Origin: Corynebacterium sp.
GTDB taxonomy: Bacteria; Actinomycetota; Actinomycetes; Mycobacteriales; Mycobacteriaceae
Length of the DNA stretch: 64,000 bases
Reading direction: 5' to 3'
Assembly: GCF_030532965.1 (NCBI RefSeq)
Contig: NZ_JAUNKC010000017.1
Coordinates: 1-64,000, forward strand
Shown here in pieces: positions 39,929 through 49,875 of this stretch. Both the position numbers and the translations under genes were made by a program. Every line of letters begins with the position of its first letter. Position 1 is the first letter of the stretch. The notes under the pieces were generated by a model. The model did no database searches. It saw only the letters and a list, made by a program, of their open reading frames with translations, and was not told where the DNA came from.

Positions 39929-40546
39929 GTGAAGTTTTCCAAACTATTTGTTGCAACCGTGTCTGCGGTGACTGTGTGGGGTTTGGCCGCGTGTTCTGGT
40001 GACGAATCGGCAACGTCTGACGCCGGTAGCTCCAGCGCAGAAAGCACCGCCTCGGCGACCGCGCCGTTGTCTTTGCCAACCGCGGAAGAACTCAATGCGA
40101 TTCTGGCATTGGCCTCCGATCCGAATGCGCCGATCGAACAGCGTACCCAGACCGTACAAAACGGTGAGGCCGCCCCAGAATTGTTCGAAACCATGGCCCG
40201 GTCTAAGCAGGAATCGGGAGCCGATTTCCAGGTGGTTCAGCCGATCCTTCCGGGTTATACCCCAGATTCAGTATTGGCCACGGTGAATTTCACCTTGCCG
40301 GATCGGGAGGCGCAGCCTGCGGAGAACGTTGAGTTCGTCTACGAGAACGGCGTGTGGAAGTTGTCCCAATCGTGGGCTTGTACCTTGATTACCAACACCG
40401 TGGAGCCGGAGCAGGTTCCACCGATGTGCCATGCTAATGCTGGCGTTCCGGAGGAAGCACCTGCGGAAGCCCCAATTGAGGAGCCCGCCCCACCTGCGGA
40501 TGCACCGGTTGATGCCCCTCCTGCGGATCAACCGCCTGCTAACTAA
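39929..40546 (+). CDS. lipoprotein with MTB12-like domain
   Basis: 205 aa. Signal peptide with lipobox GLAAC, so exported and lipid-anchored. After a Ser/Ala-rich linker the domain LPTAEELNAILALASDPNAP to FVYENGVWKLSQSWAC resembles the low-molecular-weight antigen MTB12 family of mycobacteria and corynebacteria, whose function is unknown. The C-terminus is a ~45-residue Pro/Ala/Glu-rich tail that could cross the cell wall. The GTG at 39929 is chosen because AAAGGAG ends 6 bases upstream; the ATG at 39893 would spoil the signal peptide. A strong terminator follows. Confidence 0.8.
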   Translation: MKFSKLFVATVSAVTVWGLAACSGDESATSDAGSSSAESTASATAPLSLPTAEELNAILALASDPNAPIEQRTQTVQNGEAAPELFETMARSKQESGADFQVVQPILPGYTPDSVLATVNFTLPDREAQPAENVEFVYENGVWKLSQSWACTLITNTVEPEQVPPMCHANAGVPEEAPAEAPIEEPAPPADAPVDAPPADQPPAN

Positions 40547-40576
40547 GTCGTCTGAGGTTGATAGGCTAACTTTAAG

Positions 40577-40616
40577 CCGCCGCAACCTGGTGAATGCATC
40601 AGGTTGCGGCGGTTTT
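40577..40616 (+). terminator. strong intrinsic terminator
   Basis: Perfect 13-bp stem (CCGCCGCAACCTG with CAGGTTGCGGCGG), 10-base loop, followed by TTTT. It ends the lipoprotein transcript. Confidence 0.9.
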
Positions 40617-40933
40617 GTGGTGTTGGGGGTGCGGTTGCGTGGTGGATGAACTGGGGAACCGTTCGTAATTCTTCCGATCAAGTACTTTTCCAATCAATAC
40701 GAGACTAATTATCGGGTATGACTGTGGGCGACATTTAGCCACTATGAATATATTTTTGTCCATGTGGTCACATCTGGTACTCGCTAGATGTCGTCATGCA
40801 AACTTTCTAATATGTTTAGTCAAGACTGACGGCGGAAAGGGGTGCGGCCGAAAACCATCACAATAAAGGTCTGCCATGACCGCCGTTGTTCTGGTGATTC
40901 ATTGTTTCGGATAGGCGATGGGCTCCGGTGGGC

Positions 40934-40939
40934 TAGACT
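40934..40939 (+). promoter_or_regulatory. -10 box of the cyclophilin gene
   Basis: TAGACT ends 7 bases before the ATG at 40947, consistent with a leaderless transcript. Confidence 0.5.
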
Positions 40940-40946
40940 GTTCGCC

Positions 40947-41621
40947 ATGCGTAGACTGAAAACCCATTTCGTTGTCGCCGTTGCCGCACTGTCGCTGGGG
41001 GTAACGGCCTGTTCTTCAGAGAAATCCACTGATACGGCCGCGGCTAACTCCGTGGCGGACAAGTGCGGTGTCACCGCTGAAGGTGCCACAGGTGAATTGC
41101 TGGTTCCGGATTCTTTGGCCGAAGGCACGGTGGATGTGACGTTCTCCACCAATTCTGGCGATATTCCGGTGACCTTGGACGCGGACAAAGCGCCGTGCAC
41201 CACCAGCATCATTGCACATCTGGCGGAGAACGGTTTTTACAACGGCACCACGTGTCACCGGATAACCACCCAGGGAATCTACGTGCTGCAGTGTGGCGAC
41301 CCCACCGGCACCGGCAGCGGTGGTCCGGGTTTTAGGTTTTCCGATGAGTATCCGGTGACGGAGGCGGAATCCGCCGGAACCGATCTGTATAAGGCGGGCA
41401 CCATCGCGATGGCGAATGCTGGGCCGAATACCAATGGTTCCCAGTTCTTCCTGAATTACCAGGATTCGCAGCTGCCGCCAGCGTATACCTTGTTCGGGAC
41501 GATCAAACCTGAGGGCATGGAAACGCTGAAAACCATCACCGATCGCGGCGCCCAGGGCGGGCTTTTCGACGGCCCACCAGCCGAAACCGTCACCATCGAC
41601 TCGGTGACCGTGAAGCGTTAA
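40947..41621 (+). CDS. cyclophilin-type peptidyl-prolyl isomerase lipoprotein
   Basis: 224 aa. A short signal peptide ends in a VTACS lipobox, so the enzyme is probably anchored outside the membrane. The cyclophilin domain catalyses cis-trans isomerisation of prolyl bonds and helps fold exported proteins. Visible motifs are VTFSTNSGDIPVTLDADKAP, FYNGTTCHRITTQG, GSGGPGFRFSDEY, AGTIAMANAGPNTNGSQFF and YTLFGTI. The conserved Phe of the active site (FHR in classical forms) is replaced by Cys (CHR), as is common in actinobacterial PpiB-like proteins. The start at 40947 is supported by the signal peptide and by the -10 box directly upstream. Confidence 0.92.
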   Translation: MRRLKTHFVVAVAALSLGVTACSSEKSTDTAAANSVADKCGVTAEGATGELLVPDSLAEGTVDVTFSTNSGDIPVTLDADKAPCTTSIIAHLAENGFYNGTTCHRITTQGIYVLQCGDPTGTGSGGPGFRFSDEYPVTEAESAGTDLYKAGTIAMANAGPNTNGSQFFLNYQDSQLPPAYTLFGTIKPEGMETLKTITDRGAQGGLFDGPPAETVTIDSVTVKR

Positions 41622-42655
41622 CGGCTTTCAAACCTCACCGCAGTGGCGGTATCTTGCACCACCCGGACTTGTGAGTTTTCCTCACCGTAGACCACCCGGG
41701 TGGTCATTTCTATGTCGCCGGAGCTCGGCAGCGGCTGGGAAAGGTTCACTTCCAACGTGCCTTCGCTCGTGGTGGTGGCGGAAAGCACTTTCAGCTCGTC
41801 GTCGGTTTCTTCCGATTGCAATGCGCCCAGCGCCGGGCGGCGTTGAACATCGACATCAAGGGTGACGGTGGTGCCGGATTCGGTTTCGTCCAGCTTTTTC
41901 AGGGTATAAGTGATGGTCTGCAGCATCGCGGATTGGCCGGTGATCCGGGATTCCACGATCCAGGTTGCGCCGGTACCGATCTTTTCCGTGGGGAAAACAA
42001 TGGGGATCCCCACCAGGGCGCTGAGATATTGTTCGGTAATCGCACGTGCCTCATCGCTGGCGGTTACCGGTGCGGTGAAATTCAGCGACGAAACCTGCCC
42101 TTGGTTATTGGCAAACCAGCCGAAGGCAAAGCCCCGGGCGGTGTCAATATCGGTCACTTTCTGCGTGATATCGCCGGTTAACGTGGGAGTGTCCAGCTCT
42201 AAGAACACGCTGCGGCTTGACGATTCACTGTTTTCCGCCGCTAGCGTGTGTGCGGTCACCGGCGCGCTAAACGTATTGCTGGGTTTAGCGGCATCGTCGG
42301 CTTCTTCGGTGACTTTATCCGGGGTGGTAATCGACTGAGTGAAGCCGTCGGCGATGCTGAGCGTGAGTTTCTGTTTCTTCTGGTCAACGTCGGCAAATTC
42401 GATCACCTGCAACGGGCCAGTGCCGGGATCGGTCAGGGTTATCCGTGGGGTTTCTAACTGCACACCCACGGGTTGTTCCACCGCGACGTTGGGGGTGGTG
42501 TCGGTTTCGGAACAAGCAGAAGCAAACAGAATGCTGGCGGAGAAAACGCAACACAGCAATATATGTGGTGCTGTGCGGCGTCGAAAAGCACGCTCATTGG
42601 CGGCTTCGGGTTGTAGCTTGGGGCGGCGGTCGGCAAACGTTGGAAAATCAGTCAC
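41618..42655 (-). CDS. lipoprotein, DUF6263-like
   Basis: 345 aa from the GTG at 42655 (a GTG at 42664 is also open). An Arg-rich N-region (FRRRTAP) precedes a hydrophobic stretch and the lipobox ASACS, so the protein is likely exported and lipid-anchored. The body is beta-rich with long Thr/Ser strands; VFPTEKIGTGATWIVESRITG is typical of actinobacterial DUF6263 proteins, whose role is unknown. The start choice follows from TACAGT 7 bases upstream (42663-42668 on the minus strand), a leaderless arrangement. It converges with the cyclophilin gene, overlapping it by 4 bases, so there is no room for a terminator between them. Confidence 0.75.
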   Translation of the reverse strand: MTDFPTFADRRPKLQPEAANERAFRRRTAPHILLCCVFSASILFASACSETDTTPNVAVEQPVGVQLETPRITLTDPGTGPLQVIEFADVDQKKQKLTLSIADGFTQSITTPDKVTEEADDAAKPSNTFSAPVTAHTLAAENSESSSRSVFLELDTPTLTGDITQKVTDIDTARGFAFGWFANNQGQVSSLNFTAPVTASDEARAITEQYLSALVGIPIVFPTEKIGTGATWIVESRITGQSAMLQTITYTLKKLDETESGTTVTLDVDVQRRPALGALQSEETDDELKVLSATTTSEGTLEVNLSQPLPSSGDIEMTTRVVYGEENSQVRVVQDTATAVRFESR

Positions 42656-42726
42656 CCTCACCACTGTAGCGAGGTTGTTTACCTCTGAGGTGGCGCAGAC
42701 TGGTGTGTATTTGAAAAGATAGACGG

Positions 42727-43254
42727 GTGGTTAAAACAGACAGGAGAACTACCCGATCATTTGTTGCGTTTATGCTGATCGTCATCGTGGCAGTGGCGGT
42801 GATTGACCAAGCAACCAAAATTACGATGCTGCGCCTGCTTTCCGACGGTCACATCATCTACATAATCGGGGATTGGTTTAGGTTCCGTCTGTTATTTAAC
42901 CCCGGCGCGGCGTTCTCCATCGGCTCCGGCTCAACGTGGCTATTTACGTGTTTTCAAATCGCCTTTTTATTAGGCGTCATCATCTATTCCCGCAAGGTAG
43001 AAGACCGCTGGTCGGCGCTCGGGTTGGCGCTGATCGGTGGCGGTGCGTTGGGTAACCTTATCGACCGATTGTTTAGGGAGCCGGCGTTTTTCCTGGGGCA
43101 CGTGGTGGACTTTATTTCCGTCGGCAATTTCGCGGTTTTCAACGTCGCGGATTCGGCGATCACGGTCGGGGTGGTTCTGTTTATCGCCGCGATGCTTTTT
43201 GAGGAGCGCCGCCACTCGCGGATCGCTAGCGCCGGTAAGGAGGGGGAGAAATGA
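42727..43254 (+). CDS. lspA: signal peptidase II (prolipoprotein signal peptidase)
   Basis: 175 aa integral membrane aspartyl protease that cleaves the signal peptide from lipidated prolipoproteins, such as the several lipoproteins in this window. Four membrane segments are visible. The catalytic aspartates are Asp113 in [12 protein letters not shown] and Asp142 in FNVADSAI; the conserved FNPGAAF motif is at residues 57-63. The GTG at 42727 is used as start. The stop overlaps the ATG of the downstream pseudouridine synthase (ATGA), the usual lspA-rluD arrangement, so the two are translationally coupled. Confidence 0.97.
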   Translation: MVKTDRRTTRSFVAFMLIVIVAVAVIDQATKITMLRLLSDGHIIYIIGDWFRFRLLFNPGAAFSIGSGSTWLFTCFQIAFLLGVIIYSRKVEDRWSALGLALIGGGALGNLIDRLFREPAFFLGHVVDFISVGNFAVFNVADSAITVGVVLFIAAMLFEERRHSRIASAGKEGEK

Positions 43255-44183
43255 GCCGGGAATTTAGGTCCCTGCCGGTCCCCGAGGGGCTGGCGGGCAT
43301 GCGGGTGGATCAAGCATTATCGAAGCTGCTGGGGTTATCGCGGACAGTTGCGGCCGATCTTGCCGCAGCGGGCGATGTGACCGTCGATGGCAAGCAGGTG
43401 GCGAAGTCGGACAAGCTTAACGACGGTTCCTGGCTGGAGGTCCTGCTTCCAGAACCGCAGAAACCCTTGCTGCCCAAAGAAGAACTTGTTGAAGGAATGG
43501 ACATTCTCTATTCCGATGACGATGTGATCGCGGTGAATAAACCCGTCGGTGTGGCTGCCCACCCCACCGTCGGTTGGGACGGCCCGACGGTTGTCGGTGG
43601 CCTAGCTGCGGCCGGTTTCCGGATTTCCACTTCCGGCCCTCCGGAGCGAAACGGCATCGTGCAACGCTTGGACGTGGGCACGAGTGGGGTGATGGTGGTT
43701 GCGGCTTCCGAACGGGGCTATTCGGTGCTTAAGCGTGCGTTTAAAGAACGCACCGTGTCCAAGACGTATCATGCCTTGGTGCAGGGGCACATGGATCCGC
43801 TGACCGGAACGATCGAAGCGCCGATCGGCAGGCACCCATCATCCGGGTGGAAATTCGCGGTGACCAGCGACGGCAAACACGCCGTTACTCACTACGAAAC
43901 CTTGGAAGCGTTCGCGGAAGCTTCGCTGTTGGAGATTCATTTAGAAACTGGCCGTACTCATCAGATTCGGGTGCACATGGCTGCCTTGCATCATCCGTGT
44001 TGCGGTGACCCGATGTACGGTTCGGACCCGAATCTGTCCAAGCGCTTAGGGCTTATTAGGCAATGGCTGCACGCGGTGACTCTTGGGTTCCACCACCCGG
44101 CCGACGGTAGGTGGATGGAGATCACCTCACCGTATCCGCCGGATTTGCAGCACGCGCTTGATGTCTTGCGGGTTGATAATTAG
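43251..44183 (+). CDS. rluD: RluD-type 23S rRNA pseudouridine synthase
   Basis: 310 aa. An N-terminal S4 RNA-binding domain (residues ~16-75, [16 protein letters not shown]) precedes the pseudouridine synthase domain. The catalytic Asp141 lies in [29 protein letters not shown] and [11 protein letters not shown] are also typical. The family isomerises uridines in helix 69 of 23S rRNA in E. coli RluD; the exact target here is inferred. It is coupled to lspA through an ATGA overlap. Confidence 0.93.
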   Translation: MSREFRSLPVPEGLAGMRVDQALSKLLGLSRTVAADLAAAGDVTVDGKQVAKSDKLNDGSWLEVLLPEPQKPLLPKEELVEGMDILYSDDDVIAVNKPVGVAAHPTVGWDGPTVVGGLAAAGFRISTSGPPERNGIVQRLDVGTSGVMVVAASERGYSVLKRAFKERTVSKTYHALVQGHMDPLTGTIEAPIGRHPSSGWKFAVTSDGKHAVTHYETLEAFAEASLLEIHLETGRTHQIRVHMAALHHPCCGDPMYGSDPNLSKRLGLIRQWLHAVTLGFHHPADGRWMEITSPYPPDLQHALDVLRVDN

Positions 44184-44288
44184 AAGCTTTAGTGGTTTAC
44201 CACTTTAGGGTGAGGAAAAGCGCAGGTTATCTTGTGTTTTGCGCCACAATGGCTGGTGTTTTTCCGATGTCGGAATACCATACATGGA

Positions 44289-44510
44289 ATGACTAAGAAT
44301 CTTTCTAATCAAGACCGCATTATCCGCATTGTAGCCTCCTTCTTGGTGGGCTTCGGTAGCTTCCTCACCAGCAGCGCGCTGGTGACCTTCATCTTGTGGA
44401 TTTTGTCGGTTATCCTCCTGGTCACCGCGATCATCGGCTTCTGCCCAATCTACAAAGCTCTGGGTAAGTCCACCTGCGATATCGACCCAAATAAGACCAG
44501 TAACCCATAA
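44289..44510 (+). CDS. DUF2892 (YgaP-like) membrane protein
   Basis: 73 aa with two hydrophobic segments (FLVGFGSFLTS to VTFILWILSVILLVTAIIG) followed by the diagnostic FCPIYKALGKSTC. Such small proteins, or domains fused to rhodaneses, belong to DUF2892; the role is unknown. The ATG at 44289 gives the standard MTKNLSNQDRIIRI start. A long-loop hairpin with a T-run follows the stop. Confidence 0.85.
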   Translation: MTKNLSNQDRIIRIVASFLVGFGSFLTSSALVTFILWILSVILLVTAIIGFCPIYKALGKSTCDIDPNKTSNP

Positions 44511-44521
44511 TTTTCTAGATT

Positions 44522-44590
44522 CCGCGCAGCTTTTTCTCACCGCATAAGTCGCCCTTTCACGGTCGGCAATCGCTGAAGCTGCGCGGTTTT
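44522..44590 (+). terminator. long-loop terminator-like hairpin
   Basis: Perfect 11-bp arms CCGCGCAGCTT and AAGCTGCGCGG enclose a 43-base loop and are followed by TTTT. It probably ends the DUF2892 transcript; the loop is unusually long. Confidence 0.55.
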
Positions 44591-44626
44591 GGCTTTTTAT
44601 TATAAGGTGCTGCACTCTTATACATT

Positions 44627-45169
44627 GTGGACACAATCGACCGGTGGCGAGTAGCAATCGCCGGATTCTCTTGCGTCGTTTTGCTGGCGGCGGTAGCGGT
44701 GCTTTCCGGTAGTGACCGGGTGGCAAAACCCATGCGGATTAACGGCGACAGTCTCGGCCAAGAAACATCCGAAAGTTTTGATGAATATGTTCGCCGCGCC
44801 ACGGAATCTATCGCCTCGGCTCAGTCTAACGGCGACTATATCGGCTATGCTTTGGTGACTTTTCGCCCAGCGCAATCAGCGCAGGTTGCTGGAGCCGTGG
44901 TGGGTAACATTGCGCGAGTCAACGCCATCCAGATCCCAGACAATCCGGTAGTGGGTATTCCTGAGCCCGTGCACACCAGCCGAGCAGATCAGATAGTCCA
45001 GCAATTACACATCCACAACCTACCCGCAGATAAGATCACTGGGGTAGTGGTGCGCGATCGAATTTCGGCTCTTGCCAGGCTCAGTCATGACCCGGCGGTG
45101 GCGGCGGTGGAGATTCTGCCGCCGGACGCGGCGTGGAACCAGTTCTCGGTTCGTCCGGTTCGCTACTGA
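44627..45169 (+). CDS. membrane-anchored hypothetical protein (180 aa)
   Basis: One N-terminal membrane segment (residues ~11-28, VAIAGFSCVVLLAAVAVL) without a lipobox, then a predicted extracellular domain of ~150 residues including FDEYVRRATESIASA and GYALVTFRPAQSAQVAG. It resembles conserved actinobacterial one-pass proteins of unknown function; I cannot name a family. The GTG at 44627 is the likely start. Its 3' end overlaps the 3' end of the convergent rarD-type gene by 89 bases. Confidence 0.7.
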   Translation: MDTIDRWRVAIAGFSCVVLLAAVAVLSGSDRVAKPMRINGDSLGQETSESFDEYVRRATESIASAQSNGDYIGYALVTFRPAQSAQVAGAVVGNIARVNAIQIPDNPVVGIPEPVHTSRADQIVQQLHIHNLPADKITGVVVRDRISALARLSHDPAVAAVEILPPDAAWNQFSVRPVRY

Positions 45170-46040
45170 CAGATGCGCTTCTGGCAGGGCGTGGGGTGCG
45201 GCGGTGGCGGTACGTATCGAAAAGGAAGAGGATAACGGCCACCCAAATGATGCTAAACGCCACCCAGCGGATGGGTTCGATATGTTCCCGGGTGACAAAT
45301 ACCGCCCACAACATCTGCATCGTCGGCGTTAAATACTGCAGCATGCCAATCGTCGACAGTGGCACCTGCTTGGCGGCCATCCCAAAAAGCAAAAGCGGAA
45401 CCGCCGTCACCAATCCTGCGGAGACAAGCAGAAGACTATGTCCTGCACCGTGGCTTAAGAACGTGCCAGTGCCGGTGGCTTCAATAACCACAATGTATCC
45501 GATCGCTACCGGGGCTAACACCAAGGTTTCCGCCGCCAACGACACACTGGCCGGCAGCGGAATCCGCTTTTTCACCAAACCATAAAACCCAAAAGAAAAC
45601 GCCAACAGCAATGCGACAACCGGCGGCTGCCCGGCAAGAAGCGTCAGAATCGCCACGGCAGTCGCCGCGATGATGATGCTTGCCATCTGGGCTGGGCGCA
45701 GCCGCTCGTGCAAAAACACAATGCCGAGAAGCACATTCACCAACGGATTGATGAAATACCCCAACGCGGCGTCCGCGACGTGGCTGGAATTAACCGCCAT
45801 CACGTACACCAACCAATTCACCGCAATCAATCCGCCAGCCGCCGCGATGTGCAGCCACAGCTTCAGCGACGCTGTGCGAAGCTGGCGGAAACCGCCGGTA
45901 ACAACAACCACCCCGACCATAATCACCGCAGTCCAGGCGATGCGGTGGGCGATAATTTCCACCGGGGAGGCGGGCTCTAATAACGGGAAGAATGCCGGAA
46001 ATAGCCCCCACAAAAGATAAGCCGCCAGCGCAAAAATCAT
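45081..46040 (-). CDS. rarD: RarD-like EamA-family permease
   Basis: 319 aa with about ten hydrophobic segments in two EamA repeats. The N-terminus (AAYLLWGLFPAFFPLLEPASPVE) and EIIAHRIAWTAVIM are characteristic of the RarD subgroup; NWLVYVMAVNSSHVADAALGY and YLTPTMQMLWAVFV are also typical. The family comprises drug/metabolite-type transporters; the substrate is unknown. The C-terminal tail (~35 residues, Pro/Arg-rich, ending in a proline run) overlaps the convergent gene and may be an unimportant extension. Confidence 0.9.
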   Translation of the reverse strand: MIFALAAYLLWGLFPAFFPLLEPASPVEIIAHRIAWTAVIMVGVVVVTGGFRQLRTASLKLWLHIAAAGGLIAVNWLVYVMAVNSSHVADAALGYFINPLVNVLLGIVFLHERLRPAQMASIIIAATAVAILTLLAGQPPVVALLLAFSFGFYGLVKKRIPLPASVSLAAETLVLAPVAIGYIVVIEATGTGTFLSHGAGHSLLLVSAGLVTAVPLLLFGMAAKQVPLSTIGMLQYLTPTMQMLWAVFVTREHIEPIRWVAFSIIWVAVILFLFDTYRHRRTPRPARSASVSSEPDEPRTGSTPRPAAESPPPPPPGHD

Positions 46041-46065
46041 AGGCTACATCGTAGTGTCCGCCGCC

Positions 46066-46093
46066 TGTCGACGTCGAAAAGCAAGCGTCGACA
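46066..46093. other. hairpin in the rarD-dnaE divergent region
   Basis: Arms TGTCGACG and CGTCGACA are perfect around a 12-base loop with TCGAAAAGCAAG, like the loop of the hairpin at 6007-6037. It lies between two divergent genes. Confidence 0.55.
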
Positions 46094-46135
46094 CACCGAG
46101 ACATCCGCAGCATGACGAAGGCTTGACACGATAAC

Positions 46136-46141
46136 TAAACT
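46136..46141 (+). promoter_or_regulatory. -10 box of dnaE
   Basis: TAAACT ends 6 bases before the dnaE ATG, a leaderless-type spacing. Confidence 0.45.
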
Positions 46142-46147
46142 AGCCCC

Positions 46148-49100
46148 ATGGCCAAAAAATCTTCCTTCGTCCATCTCCACAACCACACTGAATACTCCAT
46201 GCTGGACGGAATGGCGAAAGTCGATCTCCTCGCCGAAGAAGTAAAACGCCAAGGCATGCCCGCCGTCGGCATGACCGACCACGGCAACATGTTCGGATCC
46301 GACGCGTTCTACCACGCCATGACCAAAGCTGGCATCAAACCGATCATCGGCATTGAAGCCTATCTCGCGCCGGGCTCACGTTTCGACATGAAGCGGCAAC
46401 GGTGGGGTGACGAATCCCAAAAGTCCGATGACGTCTCCGCCTCCGGTGCCTACCTGCACCAAACGATGATCGCCGAAACCACCGAAGGTCTGCATAATCT
46501 TTTCTACCTCTCGTCGATGGCGTCCTATGAAGGACAGCTTGGTAAATGGCCGCGCATGGATGCGGAATTGATCGCCGAACACGCCACCGGAATCATCGCC
46601 ACAACCGGATGCCCTTCCGGCGATGTGCAAACCCGGCTCCGGCTTGGACAATTCGACAAAGCTCTTGAAGCCGCCGCGATGTGGCAGGACATCTACGGTA
46701 AAGACAATTACTTCCTCGAACTCATGGATCACGGGCTCGACATCGAAAACCGGGTGCGGAGCGAACTTTTAGAAATCGGCCGGAAACTCGGATTGCCGCC
46801 GCTGGTCACCAACGACTGCCACTACGTTCTGGAATCCCAAGCGCACGCACACGAGGTGATGCTGTGCGTGCAGACCGGCAAGACCATGAGCGACCCAGAT
46901 CGCTTCAAATTCGACGGAACCGGTTACTACGTCAAGTCTGCGGAACAAATGCGCGAAATCTGGGATCACCTGGTGCCAGACGCCTGCGACAACACTTTGT
47001 GGATCGCCGAACGCGTCCAAGACTATTCCTCCGTGTGGGCCGAACATCCCCACGACCGCATGCCGATCGCCGACGTCCCGGAAGGGCACACCCCCACCAC
47101 GTGGCTGCGGCACCAGGTGATGGAAGGCCTTCAGGAACGGTTCCCCGGTAAGGAAGTGCCGCGGGAATACATCGAACGGGCGAATTTCGAGATCGACGTG
47201 ATCGACATGAAAGGCTACCCCTCCTACTTCCTCATCGTGGCCGAGCTGATTAAGCACGCCCGCAGCATCGGAATTCGGGTGGGGCCCGGTCGTGGCTCCG
47301 CCGCAGGTGCGCTGGTGGCCTATGCGCTCACCATCACCAATATCGACCCGATGGAACACGGCTTGCTGTTCGAGAGGTTCCTCAACCCCGAACGCCCCTC
47401 CGCCCCCGATATTGATATCGACTTCGACGATCGTCGTCGCGGGGAGATGATTCGGTACGCCACCGAGCGGTGGGGCGAGGACAAGATCGCCCAGGTTATT
47501 ACCTTCGGTACGGTGAAAACCAAACAAGCGCTGAAAGACTCCGCGCGTGCGCTGTATGGTCAGCCGGGCTACCAGATTGCCGACCGCATTACCAAGGTGC
47601 TGCCGCCGCCAATCATGGCCAAGGATATTCCACTGGCGGGCATCATGGATCCAGAACATGAACGCTATACGGAAGCCGGTGAAGTCCGACAGCTCATCGA
47701 AACCGACCCCGATGTTAAACAAATCTACGAAACCGCCCGAGGTCTTGAAGGCGTGGTCCGCCAGGCCGGTGTGCACGCCTGCGCCGTGATTATGGCCTCG
47801 GTGCCGCTGCTCGACTGCATCCCTATGTGGAAACGCCCAGCCGACGGTGCCCTGATTACCGGCTGGCCCTATCCGGCCTGCGAGGCCATTGGCCTTTTGA
47901 AGATGGACTTCCTGGGGTTGCGTAACCTCACGGTCATCGGTGACGCTTTGGAAAACATCAAGATCAACCGCGACGAGGACATTGATCTAGAAAACCTCAC
48001 CACCGACAACGAGGCGGTCTATGAGCTGCTATCGCGGGGCGAGACCCTGGGCGTGTTCCAGCTAGACTCCGGCGGCATGCAGGAGCTGCTGAAACGAATG
48101 CAACCAACCGGATTCAACGACATCGTTGCCTCCTTGGCGCTGTACCGACCAGGTCCGATGGGTGTGGGCGCTCACCTGGATTACGCGGACCGCAAAAACG
48201 GACGCAAACCGATCACCCCGATCCACCCGGAGCTGGAAGAAGACCTCAAGGAAATCCTTGACGAAACCTACGGCCTGATCGTGTACCAAGAGCAGATCAT
48301 GGCGATTTCCCGCAAAGTGGCCAACTACACCGCTGGCGAAGCCGATGGTTTCCGGAAAGCGATGGGTAAGAAAAAGCCCGAAGTGCTGGCCGCAGAATAC
48401 GAAAAATTCTCCGCCGGTATGTTCAAAAACGGATTCAGCAAAGAAGCCGTCGACGCCCTGTGGGGAACGATTGAACCGTTCGCTTCCTACGCGTTTAACA
48501 AGTCGCACGCCGCAGGCTACGGCCTGGTGTCCTACTGGACCGCCTACCTGAAGGCGAACTACGCCGCGGAATACATGGCGGCGCTGCTGACCTCCGTGTC
48601 GGATAAAAAGGATAAATCCGCGATCTACCTGGCCGACTGCCGCCACCAAGGCATCGCCGTGCTATCGCCGGACGTGAACGAATCCGCCTATAACTTCCTG
48701 CCGGTAGGCACCGACATCCGCTTCGGGCTAGGAGCGGTGCGTAACGTCGGTGAAGATGTGGTGGCGTCGATTGTGAAGGAACGAAACGCCAAAGGCTTGT
48801 ATAAGGATTTCTCCGACTACCTGGACAAGATCGACCTGACAGCCTGCAATAAACGCGTCACGGAATCCCTGATTAAAGCCGGTGCGTTCGACTCCATGGG
48901 TCATTCCCGCAAGGGGCTGATGATGGTATTCGAAGACGCCGTCGACGCCGCCATCGGTCCGAAGAAAGCCATGGACAAAGGCCAATTCGACCTATTCGCC
49001 GGGTTCGGCGGGGAAGACGAAACCGCCCAGAACGTCTTCAACGTCACGGTTCCGGACGATCAATGGGACAAGAAACACCAATTGGCTCTGGAACGAGAAA

Positions 49101-49708
49101 TGCTGGGACTGTACGTCTCCGGCCATCCGCTGGACGGGTTCGAAGACGCCCTAGACGCCCAGATTGATACCCCATTGTCGTTGATTGCTTCCGGGGAATT
49201 AAAAAACGGTGCGGAAGTCCACATCGGCGGCATCATTTCCGCCGTTGACCGGCGGGTATCAAAGAAAGACGGTTCGCCCTGGGCGATCGTCACCATCGAA
49301 GACCAGCACGGTGTCCAGGTGGAACTGTTGGTCTTTAACAAGGTGTATGCGATAGTCGGTCCGCAGATCGTCGAAGATAATATCGTCTTGGCCAAAGCCC
49401 ACGTTTCCATTCGTGATGATCGGTTCGGCGTGTTCTGCGACGACATGAAGGTTCCGGAATTAGGTCCCGGCAATGGTGCCGGCTTGCCGTTGCGTTTAAC
49501 AATGCGCACCGACCAATGCACGATGGCTAATATTGCCAAGCTGAAAGGCGTGCTGCTGGCCAATAGCGGCGACTCGGACGTATACCTGAACCTGGTCTGC
49601 GGTGAGGAATCGAAGGTGGTTATCTTAGGCGAACACTTGCGCGTTAATCGCTCCGCAAGCCTCATGGGCGACCTGAAAGCAACCATGGGTCCCGGGATTT
49701 TGGGGTAA
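46148..49708 (+). CDS. dnaE: DNA polymerase III alpha subunit (replicative, DnaE1)
   Basis: 1,186 aa replicative polymerase, the usual actinobacterial DnaE1 length. The N-terminal PHP domain is intact ([13 protein letters not shown] at 9-21, GMTDHGN at 41-47). In mycobacteria this domain is the main proofreading exonuclease; the same is inferred here. The polymerase active site is at PDIDIDFDD (420-428) in the palm, after [16 protein letters not shown]. Downstream are the beta-binding and HhH region ([11 protein letters not shown]) and an OB fold ([19 protein letters not shown]). It stands alone with a putative leaderless promoter. No change in key residues is seen. Confidence 0.98.
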   Translation: MAKKSSFVHLHNHTEYSMLDGMAKVDLLAEEVKRQGMPAVGMTDHGNMFGSDAFYHAMTKAGIKPIIGIEAYLAPGSRFDMKRQRWGDESQKSDDVSASGAYLHQTMIAETTEGLHNLFYLSSMASYEGQLGKWPRMDAELIAEHATGIIATTGCPSGDVQTRLRLGQFDKALEAAAMWQDIYGKDNYFLELMDHGLDIENRVRSELLEIGRKLGLPPLVTNDCHYVLESQAHAHEVMLCVQTGKTMSDPDRFKFDGTGYYVKSAEQMREIWDHLVPDACDNTLWIAERVQDYSSVWAEHPHDRMPIADVPEGHTPTTWLRHQVMEGLQERFPGKEVPREYIERANFEIDVIDMKGYPSYFLIVAELIKHARSIGIRVGPGRGSAAGALVAYALTITNIDPMEHGLLFERFLNPERPSAPDIDIDFDDRRRGEMIRYATERWGEDKIAQVITFGTVKTKQALKDSARALYGQPGYQIADRITKVLPPPIMAKDIPLAGIMDPEHERYTEAGEVRQLIETDPDVKQIYETARGLEGVVRQAGVHACAVIMASVPLLDCIPMWKRPADGALITGWPYPACEAIGLLKMDFLGLRNLTVIGDALENIKINRDEDIDLENLTTDNEAVYELLSRGETLGVFQLDSGGMQELLKRMQPTGFNDIVASLALYRPGPMGVGAHLDYADRKNGRKPITPIHPELEEDLKEILDETYGLIVYQEQIMAISRKVANYTAGEADGFRKAMGKKKPEVLAAEYEKFSAGMFKNGFSKEAVDALWGTIEPFASYAFNKSHAAGYGLVSYWTAYLKANYAAEYMAALLTSVSDKKDKSAIYLADCRHQGIAVLSPDVNESAYNFLPVGTDIRFGLGAVRNVGEDVVASIVKERNAKGLYKDFSDYLDKIDLTACNKRVTESLIKAGAFDSMGHSRKGLMMVFEDAVDAAIGPKKAMDKGQFDLFAGFGGEDETAQNVFNVTVPDDQWDKKHQLALEREMLGLYVSGHPLDGFEDALDAQIDTPLSLIASGELKNGAEVHIGGIISAVDRRVSKKDGSPWAIVTIEDQHGVQVELLVFNKVYAIVGPQIVEDNIVLAKAHVSIRDDRFGVFCDDMKVPELGPGNGAGLPLRLTMRTDQCTMANIAKLKGVLLANSGDSDVYLNLVCGEESKVVILGEHLRVNRSASLMGDLKATMGPGILG

Positions 49709-49875
49709 TCCGCTTTTCGACGTCTCAGCGTGCCGAGGATTGAGTGCGGCGCTGGCACTTAAGCACTGGTTCCGGCGTTTAGCTGCGCGCCGGGCCAGAT
49801 TAATGGCATCATTGCTACTAGTGCTTAGTTTGCCAATTCCCAACCAAGTAGATGTGAAACGACAAGGGGAGACCA

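Larger units (their letters stand above)
40547..40946. other. intergenic region with terminator and cyclophilin promoter
   Basis: 400 bases. A strong terminator lies at 40577-40616 and the -10 box of the next gene at 40934-40939. The AT-rich middle (40670-40820) shows no gene that I can support. Confidence 0.6.

Noticed and set aside
41540..41580. CTTTTCGACG in the cyclophilin gene as a copy of the dispersed motif
   Set aside because: It encodes Leu-Phe-Asp with favoured codons, as also at 3441, 14790, 22170 and 58608.
44205..44726. 173-aa minus-strand open frame over DUF2892
   Set aside because: Shadow of the DUF2892 gene; Arg/Glu-rich, no start signal.
46376..48985. Long minus-strand open frames (up to 335 aa) inside dnaE
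   Set aside because: Antisense shadows of a strongly conserved gene.
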